From assembly GCF_047601505.1 (NCBI RefSeq), contig NZ_JASGJD010000001.1, forward strand, positions 434,001 through 498,000: DNA of 64,000 bases, read 5' to 3'. Every line of letters begins with the position of its first letter. The stretch's first letter is position 1. Under the pieces are notes generated by a model. The model searched no databases. It saw nothing but the letters and a program-made list of their open reading frames with translations, and had not been told where the DNA came from. This DNA comes from Cloacibacterium sp047601505. Its GTDB lineage: Bacteria > Bacteroidota > Bacteroidia > Flavobacteriales > Weeksellaceae. The translations under genes and the position numbers were made by a program. Shown one piece after another: positions 33,556 through 42,198 of this stretch.

Positions 33556-34857
33556 ATGAGTTGTGGATGTAATTCATCCGGAGATTCTACACATTCTTGT
33601 GCTACAAAAAGCACCACAGGCTGTTCTAACGTAGACTCTTGTGGGAATAGTTATAAATTAAGTGTTTTTGATTGGCTTTCTACTATCAAAGCTCCTCAGC
33701 AGAATAAATGCAGCTTTGTGGAAGTAAGATTCAAAAATGATAGAAAAAGTTATTATAACAATGCTAATAATCTTCCTTTGCACATAGGAAGCGTAGTAAC
33801 AGTAGAATCTAACCCGGGACACGATATAGGCGTGGTAAGCCTAACAGGAGAATTGGTAAAAATTCAAATGAAGAAAAAAAACTTCAACGAAGAGCTTTCT
33901 CCAAAAATTTATAGAGTTTCTACACAAAAAGATGTAGAAATATGGCAAGATGTAAGAAAAAAAGAAGAATCTGTAAAAATTACAGCAAGAAAAATTGCTA
34001 AAAGTCTTGGTCTTGAAATGAAAATTACAGATGTAGAATATCAAGGAGACGGCGCCAAAGCTACTTTCTACTACACAGCAGAAGGAAGAGTAGATTTTCG
34101 TCAATTAATTAAAGAATATGCTTCCAATTTTAAAACAAAGATTGACATGAAGCAAATTGGCTACAGACAAGAATCTGCTAAAGTTGGCGGAATTGGTTCT
34201 TGTGGTAGAGAATTGTGCTGTTCTACTTGGCTCACAGATTTCCGTTCTGTAAATACTAATGCGGCAAGATATCAGCAGTTAAGCATTAATCCTCTAAAAC
34301 TTGCAGGACAGTGTGGCAAATTGAAATGTTGTCTTAATTTCGAATTAGATAGTTATGTAGATGCATTGAACGATTTCCCTTCGTCTAGTACCGTTTTAGA
34401 TACCGAAAAAGGAAAAGCTTTTTGCATCAAAATTGATGTATTTAAAAGAAAAATGTGGTTTGCGTATGTAGAAAACTCTATGGCTTGGTATGACATTGAC
34501 GTAGCTGATGTTAAAAAAATGATTTCTACCAACAGAAAAGGCAATAAAGCTGCACCTCTAGAAGATTTAAAAAGCTATTCTGCGGATGATAAAGTAGAAA
34601 CAGTAGATTTAATTCAAGAGAATAATTTAGACCGTTTCGAGAAAAAAAATAAAAGTAGAAACAGAAATAGAGGAAACAACAACCAGCAACAACCTAACAA
34701 CAGACCTCAAAATAACAATTCTGAAAAAAGAGTTGAAAACAAGGTTGATAACAGAGTTGAAAGAACCAATAAAGAAGAAAAAAACAATTCTGAACAAAAA
34801 CATCAGAAAAAATTCTTCAAAAACAAAAAGAAATTTCCTCCAAAAAAGAAAGAATAA
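33556..34857 (+). CDS. ricT: PSP1/RicT (YaaT)-family iron-sulfur regulatory protein
   Basis: The 433-residue protein holds the PSP1 core (KSLGLEMKITDVEYQGDGAK; YYTAEGRVDFRQLIKEYA). The conserved cysteine set sits in GSCGRELCCSTWL and AGQCGKLKCCLNFELD. In Bacillus RicT (YaaT) this family forms an Fe-S complex that affects RNA processing. The flavobacterial form adds a Cys-rich start (SCGCNSSGDSTHSC) and a long Lys/Asn/Arg tail rich in RNRNRGNNNQQQ, which looks RNA-binding. Its TAA overlaps the ATG of gldH by one base, so the two are coupled. The order ricT-gldH-pbp1A is conserved in flavobacteria. Confidence 0.9.
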   Translation: MSCGCNSSGDSTHSCATKSTTGCSNVDSCGNSYKLSVFDWLSTIKAPQQNKCSFVEVRFKNDRKSYYNNANNLPLHIGSVVTVESNPGHDIGVVSLTGELVKIQMKKKNFNEELSPKIYRVSTQKDVEIWQDVRKKEESVKITARKIAKSLGLEMKITDVEYQGDGAKATFYYTAEGRVDFRQLIKEYASNFKTKIDMKQIGYRQESAKVGGIGSCGRELCCSTWLTDFRSVNTNAARYQQLSINPLKLAGQCGKLKCCLNFELDSYVDALNDFPSSSTVLDTEKGKAFCIKIDVFKRKMWFAYVENSMAWYDIDVADVKKMISTNRKGNKAAPLEDLKSYSADDKVETVDLIQENNLDRFEKKNKSRNRNRGNNNQQQPNNRPQNNNSEKRVENKVDNRVERTNKEEKNNSEQKHQKKFFKNKKKFPPKKKE

Positions 34858-35324
34858 TGAATAAATATTTTTCAGTATTTTTCGTTTTAATGGCATTGGT
34901 TGGTTGCACCAAAGAAGGAGAATCTATTCAAATGAATGAGATTAATAACCTTTGGAACAAAAGTCAAGAGCAAAAGTTCGTTTTGAATATTAAAGATATT
35001 CAGAATCCTAAAAACATCATTTTTGTAGTTAGAAATAACAACAATTATCCTTATAGTAACTTATTTTTAATTACTTATTTAAAAAACGAAACGGATAAGA
35101 ATGCGAAAATAGATACTCTTAATTATATCTTGGCAAAACCTACCGGAGAATGGATTGGTACAGGATTTGGTGAAACCAAGGAAATTATGTTTCAATATCG
35201 TAACAACTACAAATTTCCTAAAAAAGGAAAATATATTATTGGCATAAAACAAGGCATGAGAACCAATAATTTAGTTGGGATTGAAGATATTGGAGTAAAA
35301 ATTGAAAATTCAAAACAACCATAA
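34857..35324 (+). CDS. gldH: Gliding motility lipoprotein GldH
   Basis: The 155-residue lipoprotein (lipobox ALVGC, Cys17) has the GldH pattern IIFVVRNNNNYPYSNLFLIT and the end KKGKYIIGIKQGMRTNNLVG. GldH is one of the lipoproteins needed for gliding and for stable T9SS machinery in Flavobacterium. Presence does not prove the cell glides, since non-gliding relatives keep it. It overlaps ricT by one base and is followed 6 bp later by the penicillin-binding protein gene. Confidence 0.9.
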   Translation: MNKYFSVFFVLMALVGCTKEGESIQMNEINNLWNKSQEQKFVLNIKDIQNPKNIIFVVRNNNNYPYSNLFLITYLKNETDKNAKIDTLNYILAKPTGEWIGTGFGETKEIMFQYRNNYKFPKKGKYIIGIKQGMRTNNLVGIEDIGVKIENSKQP

Positions 35325-35330
35325 TAATAT

Positions 35331-37700
35331 ATGGAAAAAACAATAAAACAAGGAAGTACACATACGTTTCCGCTTCCTCCTAAAAAAAATAACAATATGC
35401 AAGGTTTCAAAAAGTGGATAAAATACATTTGGATGAGCCTAGCAGCTGTAGTTCTAGGAGTTGCATTTTTATTTTTTGCAGTTTCTCAAGGATTTTTAGG
35501 CGATATGCCAGATGTACAAGAACTAGAAAATCCAGATATTTATGTTGCCTCTCAGATTATCTCTTCAGATGGTGTAGAATTAGGTAAATTCGAGAAAGAA
35601 AAAACAATTCCTATCACTTACAAAGATTTACCTCCTCATCTTGTTTATGCATTAATGGCAAAAGAAGACGAAAGATTTAGAGAACATTCTGGTATTGATT
35701 TACAAGCTTTTTTAAGAGCTGTAGCATTTCGTGGAAAAAGAGGTGGTGGTTCTACCATTTCTCAGCAATTGGCAAAATTATTATTTACAAAAGAACCCGC
35801 TACAAACCCTGTAATGAGAGCCATTCAAAAATTAAAAGAATGGTCTGTTGCAATAAGCCTTGAGAAAAGATATACCAAAGAAGAAATTATTACTTTGTAT
35901 TTCAATAAGATGGATTTCAATTACAATGCAAAAGGAATTGAATTGGCATCCCGAATTTATTTTAACAAAAACACAAAAGATTTAACACTATCTGAAGCAG
36001 CAACTTTTGTAGCAATGTTAGAAGCTCCCATCAGAAACAATCCTATTAGAAATCCAGACAGAGCTAAACAAAGAAGAAACGTGGTTCTAGAGCAAATGCT
36101 TAAAACCAATTATATAGACCAAGCAACCTTTGATAGAGCTTCTTCCGAAGGAATTGTTACAGATTATCATCCAATAAAAGAAGTAAACGAAGGATATTCA
36201 GCATATTATAAATTTTTCTTAAGAAAAGAAATTCAAAAATATCTTGAAGAATACGAAAAAGAAACAGGTAAAGATGTAAACCTTTTCCGAGATGGTTTAA
36301 AAATTTATGTTACCCTAGATTCTAAAATGCAAAAATATGCCGAAGAAGCCATTAAAGAACATTTAACAAACCTTCAAAAAGGCTTTGACGCAGAACAAAG
36401 AAGAAATCCTACCAGACCGTTCTATTTCCTTAAGAAAAATGAGATAGACAAAATTATGCTTCAAGCAATGAAACGTACAGGACGATATAAGCAATTAGTT
36501 GCCGAAGGCGTTTCTGAAGATTCTATAATGATAGATTTCAAAAAGCCAACCAAAACATCAATATTTACTTGGGAAGGCGAAAAAGAAACAGAAATGTCTC
36601 CTTACGATTCTATCAGATATCATAAACAAATTGCACAAGCTGGCTTAATGTCTATGAATCCTGGCACCGGAGAAATTAAAGCTTGGGTGGGAGGTATCAA
36701 CTGGCAACACTTCCAGTACGACCACGTAAAACAAGGAAAAAGACAAGTAGGTTCTACTTTCAAACCATTTGTTTACGCTACCGCAATTATGAATCTTAGC
36801 ATGACGCCTTGTTCTACTGTTTCTAACGCAACATTCAGCGAAAGAGGTTACACCGTTCCAGGTAGAGGAGGAAATCCAACTCTTAAACAAGCTCTGGCAC
36901 AATCTCTTAACCCTGTTGCAGTAAGATTAATGGATATGGCGGGTTCTGATAATGTAATTAAATTAGCCAGAGATCTCGGCGTAACAGAAGATATTCCTCG
37001 TGGGCAATTAGCAGTTGCCTTAGGTTCATCAGACATTACCATCTACGAAATGCTTGGTGCTTACAGTACTTTCGGAAATTATGGAAATTACGTAAAACCA
37101 GAAATGATTTGGCGTATCGAAGATGCAAATAGTAGAGTGATAAAAGAAGTGAAAAACGAAACCAGAGAAGTAATGAACGAAAAATATGCCTATACCATGG
37201 TAGATCTTATGATGGGCGTTACTAAATTTGGTACAGCTTCTGGACAATTGAGAAGTCTTGGCATCCCTGCTGAAGTTGAAATTGCAGGTAAAACGGGTAC
37301 TACTCAAAATAATTCAGATGGTTGGTTTATGGGAATTACTCCAAACTTAGCAACGGGCGTTTGGGTCGGTTGGGAAGATAGAGCAACCCACTTCTACAGT
37401 ACTGGTGAAGGACAAGGAGCGAGAATGGCGTTACCAATTTGGGGAATCTTCATGAAGAAAGTTTGGGCAGATAGATCTCTCGGAATTTTGCCTCAAGATA
37501 AATTTATAAAACCTTCTGACTGGAGTGGCGGTTGCGACGATTTAAGAGGGCTTGGCTCTGGTTATGGTGACGAAGGTGGTTTACAAACTTTAGAACAAAT
37601 TAAAAACCCTAAACCTAAAGAAGAGAAACCAAAAACTCAACAAAAAGAAGAAAACATCAATGATAAACTCAACAAAGATGAAATAAACTTCAATCAATAA
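35331..37700 (+). CDS. Class A penicillin-binding protein (PBP1A type)
   Basis: The 789-residue bifunctional enzyme polymerises and cross-links peptidoglycan. A cytoplasmic tail leads to a membrane anchor at about residues 33-51. The GT51 glycosyltransferase domain has ALMAKEDERFREHSGID (Glu112 region) and RGGGSTISQQLAKLLF. The transpeptidase domain has the catalytic S-x-x-K in VGSTFKPFVYA and the K-T-G in AGKTGTTQNNSDGWF. An internal start at Met23 is possible, but the first ATG fits the 6-bp spacing after gldH. Confidence 0.93.
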   Translation: MEKTIKQGSTHTFPLPPKKNNNMQGFKKWIKYIWMSLAAVVLGVAFLFFAVSQGFLGDMPDVQELENPDIYVASQIISSDGVELGKFEKEKTIPITYKDLPPHLVYALMAKEDERFREHSGIDLQAFLRAVAFRGKRGGGSTISQQLAKLLFTKEPATNPVMRAIQKLKEWSVAISLEKRYTKEEIITLYFNKMDFNYNAKGIELASRIYFNKNTKDLTLSEAATFVAMLEAPIRNNPIRNPDRAKQRRNVVLEQMLKTNYIDQATFDRASSEGIVTDYHPIKEVNEGYSAYYKFFLRKEIQKYLEEYEKETGKDVNLFRDGLKIYVTLDSKMQKYAEEAIKEHLTNLQKGFDAEQRRNPTRPFYFLKKNEIDKIMLQAMKRTGRYKQLVAEGVSEDSIMIDFKKPTKTSIFTWEGEKETEMSPYDSIRYHKQIAQAGLMSMNPGTGEIKAWVGGINWQHFQYDHVKQGKRQVGSTFKPFVYATAIMNLSMTPCSTVSNATFSERGYTVPGRGGNPTLKQALAQSLNPVAVRLMDMAGSDNVIKLARDLGVTEDIPRGQLAVALGSSDITIYEMLGAYSTFGNYGNYVKPEMIWRIEDANSRVIKEVKNETREVMNEKYAYTMVDLMMGVTKFGTASGQLRSLGIPAEVEIAGKTGTTQNNSDGWFMGITPNLATGVWVGWEDRATHFYSTGEGQGARMALPIWGIFMKKVWADRSLGILPQDKFIKPSDWSGGCDDLRGLGSGYGDEGGLQTLEQIKNPKPKEEKPKTQQKEENINDKLNKDEINFNQ

Positions 37701-37707
37701 AATAAAT

Positions 37708-37739
37708 AAACCGTTTCAATATTTTTGAAGCGGTTTTTT
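37708..37739 (+). terminator. Terminator of ricT-gldH-pbp1A
   Basis: AAACCGTTTCA pairs with TGAAGCGGTTT (one G-U), followed by a T-run, 7 bp past the PBP stop. Confidence 0.85.
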
Positions 37740-37752
37740 GTTTTAAATCATT

Positions 37753-37760
37753 TAGTTTTG
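37753..37760 (+). promoter_or_regulatory. selO -7 box, probably giving a leaderless mRNA
   Basis: TAGTTTTG fits TAnnTTTG and ends only 4 bp before the selO ATG (37765). With the usual start a few bases past this box, transcription would begin at or next to the A of the ATG. Confidence 0.45.
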
Positions 37761-37764
37761 CAAA

Positions 37765-39309
37765 ATGAATTTAGATAAAATTACTCAACGATATTTTAAT
37801 TTGTTTCCTGGAGATTTTTCTGGAAATCCTATGCAAAGACAAACTCCTAATTTCCTTTTTGCACAAACAGAAATCTATGGTTACAAAAAAGCACAATTGC
37901 TCCATTTCAACCAAAATTTATCAGAAGAAATTGGTTTAGGAAAAATCGAAAATCAAGAAGATACTGATTTTGTAAATGCTACAAATCTTCCTGAAAACAT
38001 CAAAACCTACTCTACTGCTTACGCCGGTCATCAATTTGGACAATGGGCTTGTCAATTAGGAGATGGAAGAGCAATTTACGCTGGAGAAATTAAAAATTCT
38101 GAAGGAAAATTTACTGAAATTCAATGGAAAGGAGCCGGTGCAACGCCCTACTCTCGTCATGCAGACGGAAGAGCAGTTCTTCGTTCTTCAATTAGAGAAT
38201 ATCTGATGAGCGAAGCCCTATTTCATTTGGGCGTTCCTTCTACCAGAGCACTTTCTTTATCGCTTTCTGGCGAAAAAGTAGCAAGAGACATGATGTACAA
38301 CGGAAATGTAGATTTCGAACAAGGCGCAGTAGTAATCAGAACTTCTGAAACCTTTCTTAGATTCGGGCATTTTGAACTGTTGGCTGCGAGAAACGAAATT
38401 GACACTTTACAAAAATTAACCGATTTTACCATTGAGAATTATTATCCTGAAATTGATAAAAATTCAGAAAATAAATACATAGAATTCTACAAAAAAGTAA
38501 GCGAAAAAACTGCCGAAATGATTGTAGAATGGCTAAGAGTAGGTTTTACACACGGTGTAATGAATACCGACAACATGAGCATTATCGGCAATACGATAGA
38601 TTATGGTCCGTTTTCAATGTTAGATGAATACGATTTGAATTTCACTTCCAACACCACAGATTTGCCCAACAAAAGATACGCTTTCGGGAAACAAGCACAC
38701 ATTGCACATTGGAATATGATTCAGCTAGCGAATGCACTTTTTCCTTTAATTAAAGACGAAGCTGCACTAGAAAATGTCTTGGTAGATTATAGCGAAATGT
38801 TCTGGAAAAAGCACGATGAAATGATGGCGAAAAAATTCGGTTTTGAAAAATTAGAAAGATATGATGCCGATTTTTTTACTTCATGGCAAAAATTAATGGA
38901 AGAAATTTCTACAGACTACACGCTGTTTTTCAATCAGTTAGAAACACTAAAAGAAGACACAAACATTCCTGAACATTTCAAAAAATGTTTTTATCAAAAT
39001 ATCAATTCAAATCAAGAAACTTTATTGATAGAATTTGTTGAAAATTATAAACAAAGACTTTCTTACAATCAAATTTCCAAAGATGAAAGCAGAAAAATAA
39101 TGCAAAAAGCAAATCCTAAATTTGTACTAAGAAACTACCTTTTGTTTGAATGCATCGCCGAAATGGAAGAAGGAAAAACAGACCTTTTTGACAAACTTTG
39201 GTTGGCTTTACAAAATCCTTACGAAGAAATTTATCCGGAATTTTCGGTAAAAAGGCCAGAGAAATATGAAGGCGTTGTAGGTTGTAGCTCGCTTTCTTGT
39301 TCTTCTTAG
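37765..39309 (+). CDS. selO: Protein adenylyltransferase SelO (YdiU/UPF0061)
   Basis: The 514-residue pseudokinase-fold enzyme transfers AMP to Ser, Thr or Tyr of target proteins. Family blocks are AYAGHQFGQWACQLGDGRAI, WKGAGATPYSRHADGRAVLR and SIREYLMSEALFHLGVPSTR. The catalytic-site block THGVMNTDNMSIIGNTIDYG and the metal-binding FSMLDEYD follow. The protein ends in CSSLSCSS; the C-terminal CxxS/CxxC-like position holds selenocysteine in vertebrate SelO. It is a single-gene unit. Confidence 0.95.
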   Translation: MNLDKITQRYFNLFPGDFSGNPMQRQTPNFLFAQTEIYGYKKAQLLHFNQNLSEEIGLGKIENQEDTDFVNATNLPENIKTYSTAYAGHQFGQWACQLGDGRAIYAGEIKNSEGKFTEIQWKGAGATPYSRHADGRAVLRSSIREYLMSEALFHLGVPSTRALSLSLSGEKVARDMMYNGNVDFEQGAVVIRTSETFLRFGHFELLAARNEIDTLQKLTDFTIENYYPEIDKNSENKYIEFYKKVSEKTAEMIVEWLRVGFTHGVMNTDNMSIIGNTIDYGPFSMLDEYDLNFTSNTTDLPNKRYAFGKQAHIAHWNMIQLANALFPLIKDEAALENVLVDYSEMFWKKHDEMMAKKFGFEKLERYDADFFTSWQKLMEEISTDYTLFFNQLETLKEDTNIPEHFKKCFYQNINSNQETLLIEFVENYKQRLSYNQISKDESRKIMQKANPKFVLRNYLLFECIAEMEEGKTDLFDKLWLALQNPYEEIYPEFSVKRPEKYEGVVGCSSLSCSS

Positions 39310-39420
39310 TTTTTTCCGGGAACGCAGATTTTATAGATAATTGATTTTGACAAAATAGAGGAGGCAAAATGTAAAAAATCTGCTTTAATCAGTAAAATCC
39401 GCATTATCGGTGTTCGATAC
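39310..39420. repeat. Intergenic repeat-like stretch of CGCAGATTT/AATCTGC words
   Basis: Words such as ACGCAGATTTTATAGATAA, AAAAAATCTGCTTTAATCAG and AAAATCCGCATTATC recur with partial symmetry. This resembles the AATCTGCG-type short dispersed repeats often seen between Bacteroidota genes. No ORF is present. Confidence 0.45.
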
Positions 39421-39456
39421 TTATAGATAAATCCTATTTTTGCAAAAAATTTAGCA

Positions 39457-40722
39457 TTGAAAAAGCTTTTAGACACTTTAAAACTAGTTTTCCCTAGCAA
39501 CTTGGTAGAATGGATTTTGTTGGCGATTTTCTTAATTTCTTATGGTATTTTAGGAACTTATATCGCACTGAATTACAGAATTATTTTTGATGACAGAATT
39601 CCTTGGGATGCCTATTTTAGTTTTGACAATCGTTCTATTGTAATGACGGGTGGCGGTTTTGAAAGACATCCGCTTTCTAATTATTTTTTTGATTACATCA
39701 GGCAATTTGCTCTTTGCATTTCGGATGGTAAAAAAGATGAAACCTTCAGATTGGTATTGGCTTGGTGCAGTAATTTTGCCGTGAGTTTAGCTTTAGTTCA
39801 GCTTTTCAAATATTTAAGAAATATTGTAAAAATTCCATTGAAAATCAATTTGTTAATTACATTTTTCTTTGCGTTTTTCACGACTCCAATTTTGCTTTCG
39901 TTTACGCCTGAAACTTATACTTATACCTTGCTTTTTTTAGTAGCATTTAATTATTACGCTGCTGCAAAACTCAAAAAAGAAAAGAAAATTTCTATTTTCC
40001 CATTAACATTTGCTTCGGTTTTGGTTGGCGGTTTAACGATTACTAACGTTGTAAAAGTTTACATTCCAATACTTTTTGAAAAAGATTTATTTAAAAGTTT
40101 CAAAAATTTATTGAATGCGGCAATTAGAGTAATTATTTCTGCTGCGGTTTTCGTGCTTTTGTTTTTGTACCGTTTAGATTGGGATTACATGAGGATTTTC
40201 AACAAAACTGGCGAACAATACGAGAAATTTTCTAAGCCAAAATTTACACCCATTTGGGACATGATTTCGTCTTGGTTTTTTGGCGGAAATATGATTTTTT
40301 CCAACTTTGTCGTGAGAGATTATCACAACAAAAAAGGTTTTCATTACAACGCCATTTTTATGGATGTTTTCACATCTGTAGTTCCTTATATTTTTGTTGC
40401 AGCGGTTCTTATTCTCGTTTTCTGGAGTTATTTTAAAAATTTCAAGAATAAATTTGTACAAATTTTGATGCTTTCCTTTTTCGTAGATATCATTATTCAC
40501 TGTGTGTTGAAATTCGGTTTGCACACCTCTTATATCTACGGTGGACATTTCATTTTTGTAGTTCCGATGATGCTCGGTTGGTTGTTTTTCGGATATAAAA
40601 ATTCTCCAAAAATGCTTTCTTTTCTGACGGTTTTCGTAGGTATTTTATTCGTTTATTTAGTGGCGAATAATATTTACAGAATGGAAGAATTCTTTTGGTT
40701 TTTAGATAAAAATTATAGATAA
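39457..40722 (+). CDS. Polytopic inner-membrane protein (DUF6080-like), TTG start
   Basis: The 421-residue protein has about ten hydrophobic segments (for example LLAIFLISYGILGTYIAL near 20-38 and YIFVAAVLILVFWSYF). A first periplasmic loop carries DDRIPWDAYFSFDN. The topology and the acidic first loop recall GT-C-fold sugar or polyprenyl transferases, but I can only suggest DUF6080 and no reaction. No ATG precedes the first membrane segments in frame. The TTG at 39457, 14 bp after a TATTTTTG box (39435-39442), is the likely start. Confidence 0.78.
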   Translation: MKKLLDTLKLVFPSNLVEWILLAIFLISYGILGTYIALNYRIIFDDRIPWDAYFSFDNRSIVMTGGGFERHPLSNYFFDYIRQFALCISDGKKDETFRLVLAWCSNFAVSLALVQLFKYLRNIVKIPLKINLLITFFFAFFTTPILLSFTPETYTYTLLFLVAFNYYAAAKLKKEKKISIFPLTFASVLVGGLTITNVVKVYIPILFEKDLFKSFKNLLNAAIRVIISAAVFVLLFLYRLDWDYMRIFNKTGEQYEKFSKPKFTPIWDMISSWFFGGNMIFSNFVVRDYHNKKGFHYNAIFMDVFTSVVPYIFVAAVLILVFWSYFKNFKNKFVQILMLSFFVDIIIHCVLKFGLHTSYIYGGHFIFVVPMMLGWLFFGYKNSPKMLSFLTVFVGILFVYLVANNIYRMEEFFWFLDKNYR

Positions 40723-40725
40723 AAA

Positions 40726-40748
40726 AATCCCGAGAAATTCTCGGGATT
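40726..40748. terminator. Bidirectional terminator
   Basis: AATCCCGAGAA and TTCTCGGGATT form a near-perfect palindrome between two convergent genes, with A/T runs on both sides. Confidence 0.8.
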
Positions 40749-40750
40749 CA

Positions 40751-42121
40751 CTATTTTTTTTTACTCTTCACCTTCTTTACTTGGTCTTTTATGTAAGGAT
40801 ATTTTTGTTGCATATCATCAGACAGAGAAGAATCTAATTCTAAAGCCATTTTCAAGGCATTTTGTCCGTGTTCTTCTTCTCCAACGTTTAAGAACGAATT
40901 GCTTAATTGATAATACAATTCTGCCCTTTTATGAAACTTTACCGCTTTTTCTAAAACAGTTATAGCGTCTTCAAATTCTCCTATCAACATTAAAACTTCG
41001 GTGTAGGCATACCAATTATAAAATCTTTTGGGCTCTGCTTCTACCAGTTTTTTGAGACAAGTAAGAGATTCTTCAAACTTACCAGAATCGATGTATAAAA
41101 ACGCCAATTTCTTTTGAAAATCGAGGTTATTTTCATTCAAAGCAACTGCTTCTTTAGCAAAATGAAGCGCTTCTTTGGCACTTCCTAGTTCAAGGTAAAT
41201 GTCGCTCTGTTCCATCATTGCTAAGTAAAACTGAGGGTCTTCTTTCAATGATTTTTGAAAAGCTCTCAATGCTTCCAGATTTTTTTTATCCGCTTTGTAG
41301 CACAATCCTATTTTATAAAAAGTAAATGCTTTGGTATATTCTAATTCCAATTGTTCTTCATATACTTCAATCGCCTTTTGCCATTGTTCTAAAGCTTCAT
41401 AACAAGCAGCTTTGTTGGCGTAAACACCAGTAGATTCCGAATTAATCGCTAAAAGATAATCAAAGGATAAAATGGCTTTTTCGTAATTTTTTCTATTGAA
41501 ATAAAACTGTCCCATTTCGAACCAAGCTGTTTCAGAAAAAGGAAACTGATTGATATAATTCTGAGCAAATTCTTCCGCTTCTTCAAAACGATTGAGCTGC
41601 TGATAGCACATCATGGCACATTCTAGAGAATAATCGTCCTGAGGGTCAAAAGTAAGCGCAAGTTTATAATGTTTTAGCGCATTGAAAGGGTCGTCTAAAT
41701 TATGATATTCGTCTGCAATAAAATTGTGAAGAAAATTTTCTTCTTCTTCTAATTCTAAAGCTTTAAGACAATATTCTATAGATTTTCTAGGATTTCCGTT
41801 GTTAGAGAAATATTTGGCACAACACACCAAATAATCTGTACTTTCGGAGCAAGAAGGTTCTAACTCGTCTATTAACTGACGAGCTTGCACATATCTTTCT
41901 AAGTCTAAAAGAACTTCTAATTGTTTTACTTTTAGCTCGATAGAATTAGGGTGAAGTTTCAAACCATAATTAATGGCCATTTCGGCGAAATGAACATCTC
42001 CCATTTCCAAATAGAAAATAACCAATTCTTCAATTTCTTCTGAATCAAAGTAGAAATTGTCGTTATTTTCAATCATTTCTTCGAACTTTTTAGAAAGTTC
42101 ATTTTCAAAAAATTCTTCCAA
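40751..42121 (-). CDS. Tetratricopeptide repeat protein, 456 aa
   Basis: The protein is built almost wholly of TPR units. Examples are GNPRKSIEYCLKALELE, PFNALKHYKLALTFDPQDDY, KNYEKAILSFDYLLAINSES and KNLEALRAFQKSLKEDPQFY. The start is acidic and the C-terminus is basic (KKVKSKKK). It has no signal peptide, so it is a cytoplasmic scaffold or adaptor. It lies downstream of glmM on the same strand across a 77-bp spacer. The partner is unknown. Confidence 0.88.
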   Translation of the reverse strand: MEEFFENELSKKFEEMIENNDNFYFDSEEIEELVIFYLEMGDVHFAEMAINYGLKLHPNSIELKVKQLEVLLDLERYVQARQLIDELEPSCSESTDYLVCCAKYFSNNGNPRKSIEYCLKALELEEEENFLHNFIADEYHNLDDPFNALKHYKLALTFDPQDDYSLECAMMCYQQLNRFEEAEEFAQNYINQFPFSETAWFEMGQFYFNRKNYEKAILSFDYLLAINSESTGVYANKAACYEALEQWQKAIEVYEEQLELEYTKAFTFYKIGLCYKADKKNLEALRAFQKSLKEDPQFYLAMMEQSDIYLELGSAKEALHFAKEAVALNENNLDFQKKLAFLYIDSGKFEESLTCLKKLVEAEPKRFYNWYAYTEVLMLIGEFEDAITVLEKAVKFHKRAELYYQLSNSFLNVGEEEHGQNALKMALELDSSLSDDMQQKYPYIKDQVKKVKSKKK

Positions 42122-42129
42122 ATTATTTT

Positions 42130-42198
42130 TAGATTTTTAAACTCGAGATTCAAGAACCAAGATATTTTACAATTTGTCTTGATTCTTGGCTCTTGATT
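42130..42198. repeat. Short repeat of CTTGATTCT/AGATTCAAGA words
   Basis: ACTCGAGATTCAAGAACCAA is followed by TCTTGATTCTTGGCTCTTGA. The words are direct repeats among themselves and partly inverted against the first, filling the glmM-TPR gene spacer. It resembles other dispersed intergenic repeats in this window. Confidence 0.5.
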
